A DNA stretch of 64,000 nt from Spirosoma sp. SC4-14 (GTDB lineage Bacteria; Bacteroidota; Bacteroidia; Cytophagales; Spirosomataceae), in assembly GCF_037201965.1 (NCBI RefSeq), contig NZ_CP147518.1, positions 3,775,001 to 3,839,000 on the forward strand, in the 5' to 3' direction. The notes under the pieces were generated by a model. The model searched no databases. It was given only the letters and a program-made list of their open reading frames with translations, and was not told the DNA's origin. The stretch's first letter is position 1, and each line of letters begins with the position of its first letter. Below are positions 50,339 to 58,209 of the stretch, one piece after another. Both the position numbers and the translations under genes were made by a program.

Positions 50339-52867
50339 ATGCCAAAAGTTCAATACCATCTGATTCGTATCGGAGTCGTCCTCTTGTTATTGGTCTGCCC
50401 TAAACTAATGCGTGCCCAGCGAGTATCGGACCGGCTGAAAACGCTCGACTCGGTATTGACCGTTCTACACCAGCAGGCCATGTTCAACGGAGTCGTTCTA
50501 GTGGCTGAAAACGGCAAAATTCGATATGCAAAAGCTCTCGGTACCGCCAATGTGGCTACTCATGAGCCCTTAACAACAGCTTCTGCCTTCAATCTGGCGT
50601 CGGTCTCAAAACAGTTTATTGCCATGATGATCATGCAGTTGCAGGAGCGTGGAAAACTGAGCTACGATAAGCCCGTTCAGACCTATTTACCCAAATTCCC
50701 CTATGAAACGATTTCGGTTCGGGATTTGCTGAATCACACGTCCGGTTTGCCCGAATACTTCGATCTGGCGCAGCGGTATCTGGGGCCACTCGATACATTG
50801 ACGAACGATGGTATGCTGCAGTTACTGCATCAGTACAAGCCACCGCTCGTTTTCCAGCCCGGTGATCGCTGGGAATATTGCAATACGGGCTATGTAGTGC
50901 TGGGTTCACTCATAGCCAGCGTTAGCGGGATGTCCGTCGAGAATTTTTTCGATCAGCAGATTGCGCGACCCCTGAAACTCAAACATACCTATGTATACTA
51001 CCATAACAGCCATACTACACCCCGAAATCGGGTGTTTGGATTTAAACGGGAGAATGGTAAAAACTGGCCCGACGATCTGATTCGACTGGACGGTGTTGTT
51101 GGCGATGGAAATGTGTATGCGTCGGCCGAGGATTTGCTGGCCTGGGACCAGGCCTTGTATACCGAAAAATTAGTAAAAGCCACTACCCTGCGGGATGCCT
51201 TTACACCCACCAAACTGAACGACGGATCAACGTATCCGTACGGCTTCGGCTGGATGATTGAGAACAATGGAAAGGTGTTGATGCACACCGGTAGCTGGGT
51301 TGGTTTCCGAACGTTGATTGTTCGTTATACAGATAAAAAACAGACCCTGATTGTGCTGACAAACGGCGCTAATGCGGCTGGCCGGATTTCGTGGGAAATT
51401 CTGGAGGGCAAACAAACCCAACTTCCTGCAACGCAACTAATCACGAATATTCGCCTGATTGATGGTACCGGAACGGCGGCCCGAAAGGCTGCTGTTCGCC
51501 TGCGAAATGATCGGATATGGGAGGTTGGGGAACTGACTCCATTTCCTGGTGAATCTGTAACCGACGGACGTGGGTATGTACTATCGCCCGGCTTTATCGA
51601 TAGCCATAGTCATCATGACCTGAGTGCACGGCCAGATGCATTACCGGTTTTAAATCAGGGTGTTACAACGATTGTAATAGGGCAGGATGGGGGCGGTATG
51701 CCGTTCGATAGTTTGCTTGCCCGTCAGCAACGACAACCGTCGGCCGTCAATGTAGCCAGTTATACGGGCCATGCCCTGCTTCGCCAGCGCGCTATGGGTG
51801 TCAACGGATTATACCGAACGGCCAAACCCGATGAACTGAAAAAGATGAACGAACTTCTGCGCGGGGAAATGCAGAAAGGGTCGCTGGGCTTATCGACCGG
51901 GCTGGAATATGAATCCGCTTTTTTCTCCAACCGCGATGAAGTAATTCAACTGGCGCAAACCGTTGCTGATTCGGGTGGGCGCTATATCAGCCACATCCGT
52001 AGCGAAGACATTACGTTCGATGAGGCACTGGATGAAATTATCCAGATTGGGCGTATTACCCGAATGCCGGTTCAGATCTCGCACCTTAAAATAGCCCTGC
52101 GCGACAAGTGGGGACAATCGGCCAGTGTACTGGCCAAACTGGAACAGGCACGGGCAGAAGGTGTAACCATCACTGCCGACTGCTATCCGTATGATTACTG
52201 GATGTCGACCCTGCGGGTCTTATTCCCCAAACGCGACTACACCAATCTGGCCAGTGCTGATTTTGCCGTGAAGCAGCTATTTGACCCCTCTCAGTCGGTA
52301 TTGGTTCGGTTTGCGGCCAACCCGACCTATGCCGGAAAAACGGTCGGTGGCATAGCTCAGCTTCGTCAGCAAACGCCTGCTCAAACGTTGATGGGGCTGG
52401 TTGCGGAAGCGGCCGCTTTCTCCGAAAAAAATCCTGAGGCCGGTGGTATTGAAGGTATTATGGGGAAATCGATGGATGAGCCCGATGTGAAAAATTTCCT
52501 GGCCTGGCCCCATACCAATATCTGTTCGGATGGGGCTAATGATGGGCATCCGCGCGGTTACGGCGCTTTTACACGGGTATTGGGCCGGTATGTGCGAGAT
52601 CAAAAACTAATGCCACTCGAAACGGCCATCCAGAAAATGACGAGCCTTTCTGCCGAACACCTTGGCCTGAAAAACCGGGGTATTATTGCGCCGGGCTATT
52701 TTGCTGATCTGGTTCTGTTTAATCCCGACACCGTTCAGGACAACGCCCGGATTGGCGACAATAAAGCCTTGTCTACAGGCATCGAAGCAGTTTGGGTCGC
52801 TGGCCAACTGGTTTATAAAGACCGGAAGGTTACGGGAGCGCGGCCGGGTGTGCTAATTCGGCGGTAA
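50339..52867 (+). CDS. Exported fusion of beta-lactamase-like serine hydrolase and N-acyl-D-amino-acid deacylase
   Basis: Two enzymes in one chain. After a signal peptide (LIRIGVVLLLLVCPKLMRA), residues about 30-370 form a class C beta-lactamase/DD-peptidase-like domain: SVSK (SxxK), YCNTGY (YxN) and HTGSWVG (KTG-like). Residues about 375-843 form an amidohydrolase: LSPGFIDSHSHHD (metal HxH), GLSTGLEYES, QISHLK, TITADCYPYDYW, and SDGANDGHPRGYGAF, the signature of N-acyl-D-amino-acid deacylases. The fused protein would be periplasmic or outer-surface. The frame starts 11 codons upstream, but the ATG at 50339 is best. It diverges from the DgcN-like gene, 96 bp apart. Confidence 0.85.
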   Translation: MPKVQYHLIRIGVVLLLLVCPKLMRAQRVSDRLKTLDSVLTVLHQQAMFNGVVLVAENGKIRYAKALGTANVATHEPLTTASAFNLASVSKQFIAMMIMQLQERGKLSYDKPVQTYLPKFPYETISVRDLLNHTSGLPEYFDLAQRYLGPLDTLTNDGMLQLLHQYKPPLVFQPGDRWEYCNTGYVVLGSLIASVSGMSVENFFDQQIARPLKLKHTYVYYHNSHTTPRNRVFGFKRENGKNWPDDLIRLDGVVGDGNVYASAEDLLAWDQALYTEKLVKATTLRDAFTPTKLNDGSTYPYGFGWMIENNGKVLMHTGSWVGFRTLIVRYTDKKQTLIVLTNGANAAGRISWEILEGKQTQLPATQLITNIRLIDGTGTAARKAAVRLRNDRIWEVGELTPFPGESVTDGRGYVLSPGFIDSHSHHDLSARPDALPVLNQGVTTIVIGQDGGGMPFDSLLARQQRQPSAVNVASYTGHALLRQRAMGVNGLYRTAKPDELKKMNELLRGEMQKGSLGLSTGLEYESAFFSNRDEVIQLAQTVADSGGRYISHIRSEDITFDEALDEIIQIGRITRMPVQISHLKIALRDKWGQSASVLAKLEQARAEGVTITADCYPYDYWMSTLRVLFPKRDYTNLASADFAVKQLFDPSQSVLVRFAANPTYAGKTVGGIAQLRQQTPAQTLMGLVAEAAAFSEKNPEAGGIEGIMGKSMDEPDVKNFLAWPHTNICSDGANDGHPRGYGAFTRVLGRYVRDQKLMPLETAIQKMTSLSAEHLGLKNRGIIAPGYFADLVLFNPDTVQDNARIGDNKALSTGIEAVWVAGQLVYKDRKVTGARPGVLIRR

Positions 52868-52900
52868 TGGCTAGCTAAGCTGTTTCTACGGCAGAATGCT

Positions 52901-52908
52901 TATTTTTG
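52901..52908 (+). promoter_or_regulatory. Candidate -7 element upstream of holA
   Basis: TATTTTTG at 52901-52908 matches TAnnTTTG exactly, about 92 bp before the holA start. No TTTG or TTG is found at the right distance upstream for -33. A degenerate direct repeat (CCGTAAACCGAATACCA, then CCATAAACCGAATACCA) follows at 52965-52997. Confidence 0.4.
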
Positions 52909-52999
52909 TGGCCGATTTACGGTAAGAAATGACGAGTCAACCCTGCTGGAATGAACCTCCGTCACACCGTAAACCGAATACCATAAACCGAATACCACT

Positions 53000-54034
53000 T
53001 TGATTCCTGCCGTTGATGCGCTGCTGAAAGACATCCGTAACAAGCGGATTGCTCCTGTTTATCTGATTCATGGCGATGAACCATTTTATCTGGACCGTAT
53101 AGCTGAAGAACTCGAAAAAATTGCTATTCCGGTTGCCGAGCGTGGATTTAACCAGTTTATACTATTCGGGAAAGATACCGATGTGGGGGCTGTGCTGAAT
53201 TACGCCCGGCGGTATCCGTTTATGGCCGAACGACAATTGGTTATCGTGAAAGAAGCCCAGCAAATGGGCGGTATTACCGATAAATCGGCCTTAACACTGC
53301 TCGAAGACTACGCTCTGAATCCGCTCGATAGTACGATTCTGATGATCTGTTATACGCGGGAAGAGGGTAAGCCAGCCCTCGACGAACGGAAATCGTGGGT
53401 AAAAGCCTTCGGTGCCAAAGGGAAACTGCTGGGTATCAAAAAACTGTATGACGATAAAATTCCCGATTGGGTTGGGATGTACTGCCGGGAGCAAGGCGCA
53501 AAGGTGAGTCCGAAAGCCTGTCAACTGCTGGCCGACCATATCGGAAACGATCTGAAACGGTTGGCGGGTGAAATCGATAAAATTCTGATTAACCTACACG
53601 TTGGCGAAGAAATTTCGGCAACAACCGTCGAACGGCTGGTGGGTATCAGTAAGGAATATAATGTATTTGAACTGCAAAAGGCGCTGGCTCAGCGCGATAT
53701 TGTAAAGGCTAACCAGATTGTTGCGTATTTCGGCCATAATCCGAAAGACAATCCACTGGTTGTCATTCTGGCCCAGCTCTTTAGTTATTTCAGTAAAGTA
53801 TTGCTGGTGCAGGCATCGAAAGACCAGACCGATAAAGGGCTGGCTCCCTTGTTAGGGGTCAATCCTTTTTTCGTCAAAGACTACCTGTCAGCCGCTCGAA
53901 CTTTTCCCTTGCCCAAGGTTGCCGATATTCTTCATGCCATCCGTCGGGCCGATGCCCGTAGTAAGGGCATCGATACACCAACCATGAATGAAGGCGATAT
54001 CCTGCGTGAACTAGTGTTTGAGGTGTTACACTAA
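53000..54034 (+). CDS. holA: DNA polymerase III subunit delta
   Basis: A HolA protein of 344 residues: VYLIHGDEPFYLDRIAEELE with the ATPase-like motif, FMAERQLVIVKEAQQMGG, AKVSPKACQLLADHIGNDLK, and VGISKEYNVFELQKALAQRD. The last two match the delta clamp-loader signature. It contributes to the sliding-clamp loader and opens the beta clamp. The start is TTG at 53000 since no better in-frame ATG is available upstream before the frame closes; the conserved sequence begins a few residues later. Single gene with a terminator at 54062-54107. Confidence 0.93.
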   Translation: MIPAVDALLKDIRNKRIAPVYLIHGDEPFYLDRIAEELEKIAIPVAERGFNQFILFGKDTDVGAVLNYARRYPFMAERQLVIVKEAQQMGGITDKSALTLLEDYALNPLDSTILMICYTREEGKPALDERKSWVKAFGAKGKLLGIKKLYDDKIPDWVGMYCREQGAKVSPKACQLLADHIGNDLKRLAGEIDKILINLHVGEEISATTVERLVGISKEYNVFELQKALAQRDIVKANQIVAYFGHNPKDNPLVVILAQLFSYFSKVLLVQASKDQTDKGLAPLLGVNPFFVKDYLSAARTFPLPKVADILHAIRRADARSKGIDTPTMNEGDILRELVFEVLH

Positions 54035-54061
54035 TCCCTATCGTTTTTTGGCAAATGGTTG

Positions 54062-54107
54062 CCAATGCTCAAAGCCGTTGTGAGCCCACAGCGGCTTTGA
54101 GCATTGG
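54062..54107. terminator. 16-bp perfect hairpin after holA
   Basis: CCAATGCTCAAAGCCG at 54062-54077 pairs perfectly with 54092-54107, with a 14-nt loop. No strong T tract follows (GAATAAATG), so termination is likely but not certain. Confidence 0.7.
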
Positions 54108-54272
54108 AATAAATGAGATTGAATGGAATCGCTACTAACTTTAACTTATTCATGATAATGGCCGATTTTCCGATAAAAACGGCTCGTTTTTAGTAGCTGT
54201 CAATTCTTTTTTTTATTATTGCAACATTGTTGCATAAATAAAAGCACTAGCAGGTGCAGAATAAAAGAGTTG

Positions 54273-56669
54273 ATGCGAAAGCTCGTACAAATTTGGTGGG
54301 TAGTAGGGCTGATCGGTTATTCGGTGTCGCCAGCGTGGAGTCAGTCGGGCGTTTGTAACGAAGTCCTGACTGGTCGAATTGTTGGGCAGGATACCGGTGC
54401 CCCACTCGTAGGGGCAACGTTGTACGTACGGGAACTGTCAACCGGTACCGTTACAGATTCAAGCGGAAATTTTCGGCTGTCGAATCTCTGTTCTGGTAAG
54501 TATACACTTGTTTATCAGTTCGTTGGTTATAAAACGCTGACCACTTCGGTGTCGGTTGGAGCCAGTGGCTCCGCTACCGTTGGAGCCGTGTCGTTAGTAC
54601 CCGATAATCAGACGTTACAGGAAGTTGTTGTAACCGAACACCGGTCGGAAGCGCAGCAACTGCTACAGGTTCAGAGCAGTATATCAGGAAATGCGCTCGA
54701 CCAGACACGTGGCCAATCGCTGGGGGAGAGCCTGAAAGCCATAACGGGGTTATATTCCATTCAGACAGGGCCTAGCATTTCCAAGCCCGTTATTCACGGT
54801 TTATACAGTAACCGGATCATTATCCTGAACAACGGCATTCGGCAGGAAGACCAGCAGTGGGGCACCGAACATGCACCCCAGGTCGATCAGTTTTTAGCGT
54901 CCCGACTGACGGTGATCAAAGGAGCGGCCAGCATTCGCTATGGTTCCGATGCCATTGGTGGGGTTATTCTGGTTGAACCCAAAGCCATGCCCACTCAACC
55001 GGGTGTGGGGGGCGAACTGAATCTGGTGGGCGCTACCAATGGTCGGCTGGGAGTGGCGTCGGGTATGCTGGAAGGTGCATTTGGTAAAAAACTGACTGGG
55101 TTAAGCTGGCGCCTTCAGGGCACGCTTAAAGAGTCGGGCTACGTAAAAACACCACACTATTACCTCGAAAACACAAGCTATCGGGAGAAAAATTTCTCCG
55201 GCGATATACATTACGATCATCACAACTGGGGAGCCGAAGTATTCTATAGCCGATTCGATACAAAAATTGGCCTTTTTACGGGCGCTCAGGTCGGTAGTCT
55301 GGCCGATTTATATGCGGCTATCGGTCGGTCGGAGCCGCTCGTAAAGCCGGGCTTTTCGTACAACCTCGGGCGGCCATACCAGGCCGTAGAGCATGAGCTG
55401 TTTAAAGCACGAGCCTATCTCCGGGCTGGCCGGGCCGGAACCTTCACGGCCACGTTTGCCCGGCAGCAAAACACGCGTCGCGAATACGATTATGTGTCGT
55501 TCAGTGGCATTCTTACGCCCGAGTTGTATCTCAAACTTGTCACGCACACGTTGGATCTGGTCTGGGAACGTCGGCCCACGAAAACCGCCAACGGTGGTCA
55601 GTGGTCGGGCAGTGCGGGCTTCAATGGAATCACGCAGGGGAATGTGCGGCAGTATCTGTTCCTGATTCCCAACTTCCGAAACTACGGAGCGGGCTTGTTT
55701 GCTATCGAACGCTATGCCACCAATCGCTGGACACTGGAAGGCGGCTTGCGTTATGATTATCGCTGGCTGCGAGCCTACTTCCTGAATGACGTTACGAAAC
55801 AGGTCTACTACACAACCCACAACTGGCAGAATATCAATGGCTCTCTCGGCGCGGCCTATCAGCTACGTCCCGATCTGACGCTAACGGCCAATGTCAGCAC
55901 CGCGTGGCGGGCCCCTAACGTGGCCGATTTATACTCAAACGGCCTTCACCAAAGTGCCGTAGCCTACGAGCGGGGGAATCCGAATCTGCAACCCGAACAG
56001 GCCTACAATAGCAACCTGGTGCTGGCGTATGCTGGCCATCGGTTCAGTGGTGAAATCGGCCTATATAACAATCTGATTGACAACTACATTTATCTGAAGC
56101 CCGATTCGGTACCGCTGGTGCGTCAGCGGGGGGCTTTCCCGGCCTATACGTATACACAGGTCCGCGCAACCTTTCGGGGACTGGATGCGACGCTGACCTA
56201 TAAGTTTACGGATCAGCTCGCGCTGACCAGCAAAAACTCACTGCTTTGGGCCTATAATCAGACCGACCGTGCTTATCTGGTGTTTATTCCCCCCAATCGC
56301 TCCGATAATAGGCTGCAGTATGACTGGGAGCGCTGGGGCAAACTAACCAATGCCTACATCGCCCTGAATGGATTGTATGTGGCCCGGCAGAACCGCGCTC
56401 CGGCTGTAACGCAACAGGAAGAAAACGGGCAGATCATCTTTACCGGCGATTTTGCCCCACCACCACCGGCCTACTGGCTTCTGGGAGCGGAAGTTGGTTT
56501 TACCACCCCGTTGGGTAAACAGTCGATGAGTGTGATCCTGAGCGGGACCAATCTGGCTAATGTTACTTACCGCGATTACCTGAACCGCTTTCGCTACTTC
56601 GCCGATGAGCCGGGACGTAGTATTATGTTGAAACTCAAATTGCCTCTATCGTTTCCCAAACGACCCTGA
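54273..56669 (+). CDS. TonB-dependent receptor with carboxypeptidase-like N-domain
   Basis: The 798-residue protein (from the ATG at 54273) has a signal peptide (IWWVVGLIGYSVSPAWS), a carboxypeptidase-regulatory-like domain (VLTGRIVGQDTGAPLVGATL, about 30-115), a plug domain (SLGESLKAITGLYSIQTGPS, RLTVIKGAASIRYGSDAIGG) and a TonB-type outer-membrane beta-barrel ending in a terminal aromatic-rich strand (RSIMLKLKLPLSFPKRP). The ligand is unknown; the motif RQEDQQWGTEHAPQVD in the plug is reminiscent of metal receptors of the ZnuD type. It is followed 48 bp later by a small lipoprotein gene, a common receptor-lipoprotein pair. Confidence 0.9.
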   Translation: MRKLVQIWWVVGLIGYSVSPAWSQSGVCNEVLTGRIVGQDTGAPLVGATLYVRELSTGTVTDSSGNFRLSNLCSGKYTLVYQFVGYKTLTTSVSVGASGSATVGAVSLVPDNQTLQEVVVTEHRSEAQQLLQVQSSISGNALDQTRGQSLGESLKAITGLYSIQTGPSISKPVIHGLYSNRIIILNNGIRQEDQQWGTEHAPQVDQFLASRLTVIKGAASIRYGSDAIGGVILVEPKAMPTQPGVGGELNLVGATNGRLGVASGMLEGAFGKKLTGLSWRLQGTLKESGYVKTPHYYLENTSYREKNFSGDIHYDHHNWGAEVFYSRFDTKIGLFTGAQVGSLADLYAAIGRSEPLVKPGFSYNLGRPYQAVEHELFKARAYLRAGRAGTFTATFARQQNTRREYDYVSFSGILTPELYLKLVTHTLDLVWERRPTKTANGGQWSGSAGFNGITQGNVRQYLFLIPNFRNYGAGLFAIERYATNRWTLEGGLRYDYRWLRAYFLNDVTKQVYYTTHNWQNINGSLGAAYQLRPDLTLTANVSTAWRAPNVADLYSNGLHQSAVAYERGNPNLQPEQAYNSNLVLAYAGHRFSGEIGLYNNLIDNYIYLKPDSVPLVRQRGAFPAYTYTQVRATFRGLDATLTYKFTDQLALTSKNSLLWAYNQTDRAYLVFIPPNRSDNRLQYDWERWGKLTNAYIALNGLYVARQNRAPAVTQQEENGQIIFTGDFAPPPPAYWLLGAEVGFTTPLGKQSMSVILSGTNLANVTYRDYLNRFRYFADEPGRSIMLKLKLPLSFPKRP

Positions 56670-56717
56670 TTGCTTTTACACCCTGTTTTTTGTTTTACTA
56701 CTTACTTACAAAACGCT

Positions 56718-57287
56718 ATGAATGCCTGGAAAATGCCGGTTGCCTGGATGAGTATGGTTGCCCTGCTGGTTGGTGGCTGTAACAAAGATGAGCAGAATGT
56801 GGCTCCAACGGATGATAATGAAGCCATTACAACCGCCACCCTGACCCTGGTCAACAAAGCGGTTCCGACCGATACGGTGCGGGCGACTATCGAAAACCTG
56901 AATACGACGGCCGACTTTAGTAAAGCGACGCTGAATCTGAAGGCCAATACGACCTATACGGGCACGATTGGTTTACTGGATAAAACAAAAACACCCGTTG
57001 TCGATGCTACGGAAGAAATCAGAGAAAAGGTGAATGAGCATTTATTCGTCTACACGTATTCGGCCACATCGGGCAGCCAAAATGCGTTGATCGTAACCAT
57101 AACCGATAAAGACACCAATCCGGCACCAGGGCCTTATCCCGTTGGATTGTCAACCGACATGCAGACGGGCGCGGCCGGTACGGGTACGCTGAACGTGGTT
57201 TTACGACACCAGCCGAATGTGAAAGATGGTACACCGAATCCCGGATCATCGGATTTAGACACCAGTTTCCCGGTTGTGATTCAGTAA
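56718..57287 (+). CDS. Lipoprotein partner of the TonB receptor
   Basis: From the ATG at 56718, AWMSMVALLVGGCNKDE is a lipobox (L-V-G-G-C), so Cys is lipidated. The rest is a beta-rich domain (TLTLVNKAVPTDTVRATIEN, LNLKANTTYTGTIGLLDKTK, YTYSATSGSQNALIVTITDK) and contains a charged Glu/His stretch TEEIREKVNEHLFVY that could bind metal. It lies right after the receptor gene and is probably its surface-exposed partner. Not recognised as a named family. Start chosen because the ATG at 56718 precedes the lipobox; the frame opens at 56670. Confidence 0.72.
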   Translation: MNAWKMPVAWMSMVALLVGGCNKDEQNVAPTDDNEAITTATLTLVNKAVPTDTVRATIENLNTTADFSKATLNLKANTTYTGTIGLLDKTKTPVVDATEEIREKVNEHLFVYTYSATSGSQNALIVTITDKDTNPAPGPYPVGLSTDMQTGAAGTGTLNVVLRHQPNVKDGTPNPGSSDLDTSFPVVIQ

Positions 57288-57416
57288 TTGGGCAGTCCAG
57301 TCAATCGAACGTGTCTCTCATAACTCGATGGCAAAACGTCGCCGGGGAGTTTGGAGACACGTTTTGTCTGTATCGGAGTCACCGTAGCGGTCATACCATC
57401 TGAATGCATAAAAAAA

Positions 57417-57437
57417 GCCGTCACAATCTGTAACGGC
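57417..57437 (-). terminator. Terminator of tRNA-Met
   Basis: On the minus strand GCCGTTA and TGACGGC arms (one mismatch) form a short hairpin followed by TTTTTTT. It lies 14 bp past the mature 3' end of tRNA-Met. Confidence 0.75.
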
Positions 57438-57450
57438 CTCATTATCTATG

Positions 57451-57524
57451 TAGCGGGGAGCAGGATCGAACTGCCGACCTTAGGGTTATGAATCCTACGC
57501 TCTAACCAGCTGAGCTACCCCGCC
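57451..57524 (-). tRNA. tRNA-Met (anticodon CAT)
   Basis: A 74-nt cloverleaf on the minus strand: acceptor GGCGGGG/CCCCGCT (one G-T pair), D arm TAGCTCAGCTGGTTAGAGC, anticodon arm TAGGATTCATAACCCTA (loop TTCATAA, anticodon CAT), and T arm GGCAG TTCGATC CTGCT. The first pair G-T is unlike an initiator tRNA, where a mismatch at 1-72 is expected, and the elongator form is most likely. A lysidine-modified tRNA-Ile cannot be excluded by sequence alone. Confidence 0.9.
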
Positions 57525-57576
57525 TTGTTTGATGCCACAAAAGTAAGCAAAAATTAGCCTGAAGCAAAAAAGTACG

Positions 57577-57608
57577 TTGACTTTCGCAAAAAAAATCGTT
57601 TACCTTTG
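57577..57608 (+). promoter_or_regulatory. Bacteroidota-type promoter of the START-like gene
   Basis: TTG at 57577-57579 (-33 type) and TACCTTTG at 57601-57608 (-7, TAnnTTTG) are separated by 21 bp. Transcription would start near 57614, 85 bp before the ATG at 57699. This is the best-matching full promoter in the window. Confidence 0.65.
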
Positions 57609-57698
57609 CTCAGACCGGTTTGACTTTGTTTGTTAGTGCATGGATAATGGGCTGACGTTCCGGTGTCTAGCCCTAGTGCCTTTTCTAAATTAGAAGAC

Positions 57699-58091
57699 AT
57701 GGAGAAATTGAAATTTGTTGCCGAATATGAGCTCCGGGCATCCCCCAAAATGCTATTCCCCTATATCAGTACGGCGTCCGGCCTCTCGCAGTGGTTTGCC
57801 AATAAGGTCAATACCATGCCCGAGCAGCGGTTCGACTTTCAGTGGGATAATGAGAGCCACATCGCGCGGCAGGTGTCCATGCGCCAGAACAAAGGCGTTC
57901 GCTTCGAATTTCTTGACACTGCCGAAAATGGTTCAGATAATAACTATATCGACTTTCGGGTCGACCAGTCGGAATTGACCCAGTCAACGTTTCTGCGGGT
58001 TACCGACTATTCATCAACGACCGACGAAGAAGAACTGCGGGACCTCTGGGATGGATTGATGGATAAACTGCGTGAAATTGTCGGTAGTTAA
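57699..58091 (+). CDS. START-like domain protein
   Basis: A small (130-residue) cytoplasmic protein with the helix-grip fold of START/SRPBCC proteins: MEKLKFVAEYELRASPKMLF, PYISTASGLSQWFANKVNTM, and the C-terminal helix EEELRDLWDGLMDKLREIVG. The family in Bacteroidota is found near cell-envelope genes; the ligand is unknown. The frame extends upstream to 57663 but the ATG at 57699 begins the conserved strand. The promoter at 57577-57608 drives it. The LptF/G permease gene follows after 118 bp. Confidence 0.82.
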   Translation: MEKLKFVAEYELRASPKMLFPYISTASGLSQWFANKVNTMPEQRFDFQWDNESHIARQVSMRQNKGVRFEFLDTAENGSDNNYIDFRVDQSELTQSTFLRVTDYSSTTDEEELRDLWDGLMDKLREIVGS

Positions 58092-58209
58092 ATTTTGTTA
58101 ATCAGCGACCTGAAACCAATACCAAACCGTGTATAATGAACAATGTATAATGAGGTTAACGTTATACAACTAGTCTGCGCACATTAGCACTTGTTCATTA
58201 TTGGTGATA

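Noticed and set aside
58130-58200. Short repeats AATGAACAA and TTGTTCATT between the START-like and LptF/G genes
   Set aside because: Arms of 9 bp separated by about 50 bases in AT-rich sequence; chance similarity cannot be excluded.
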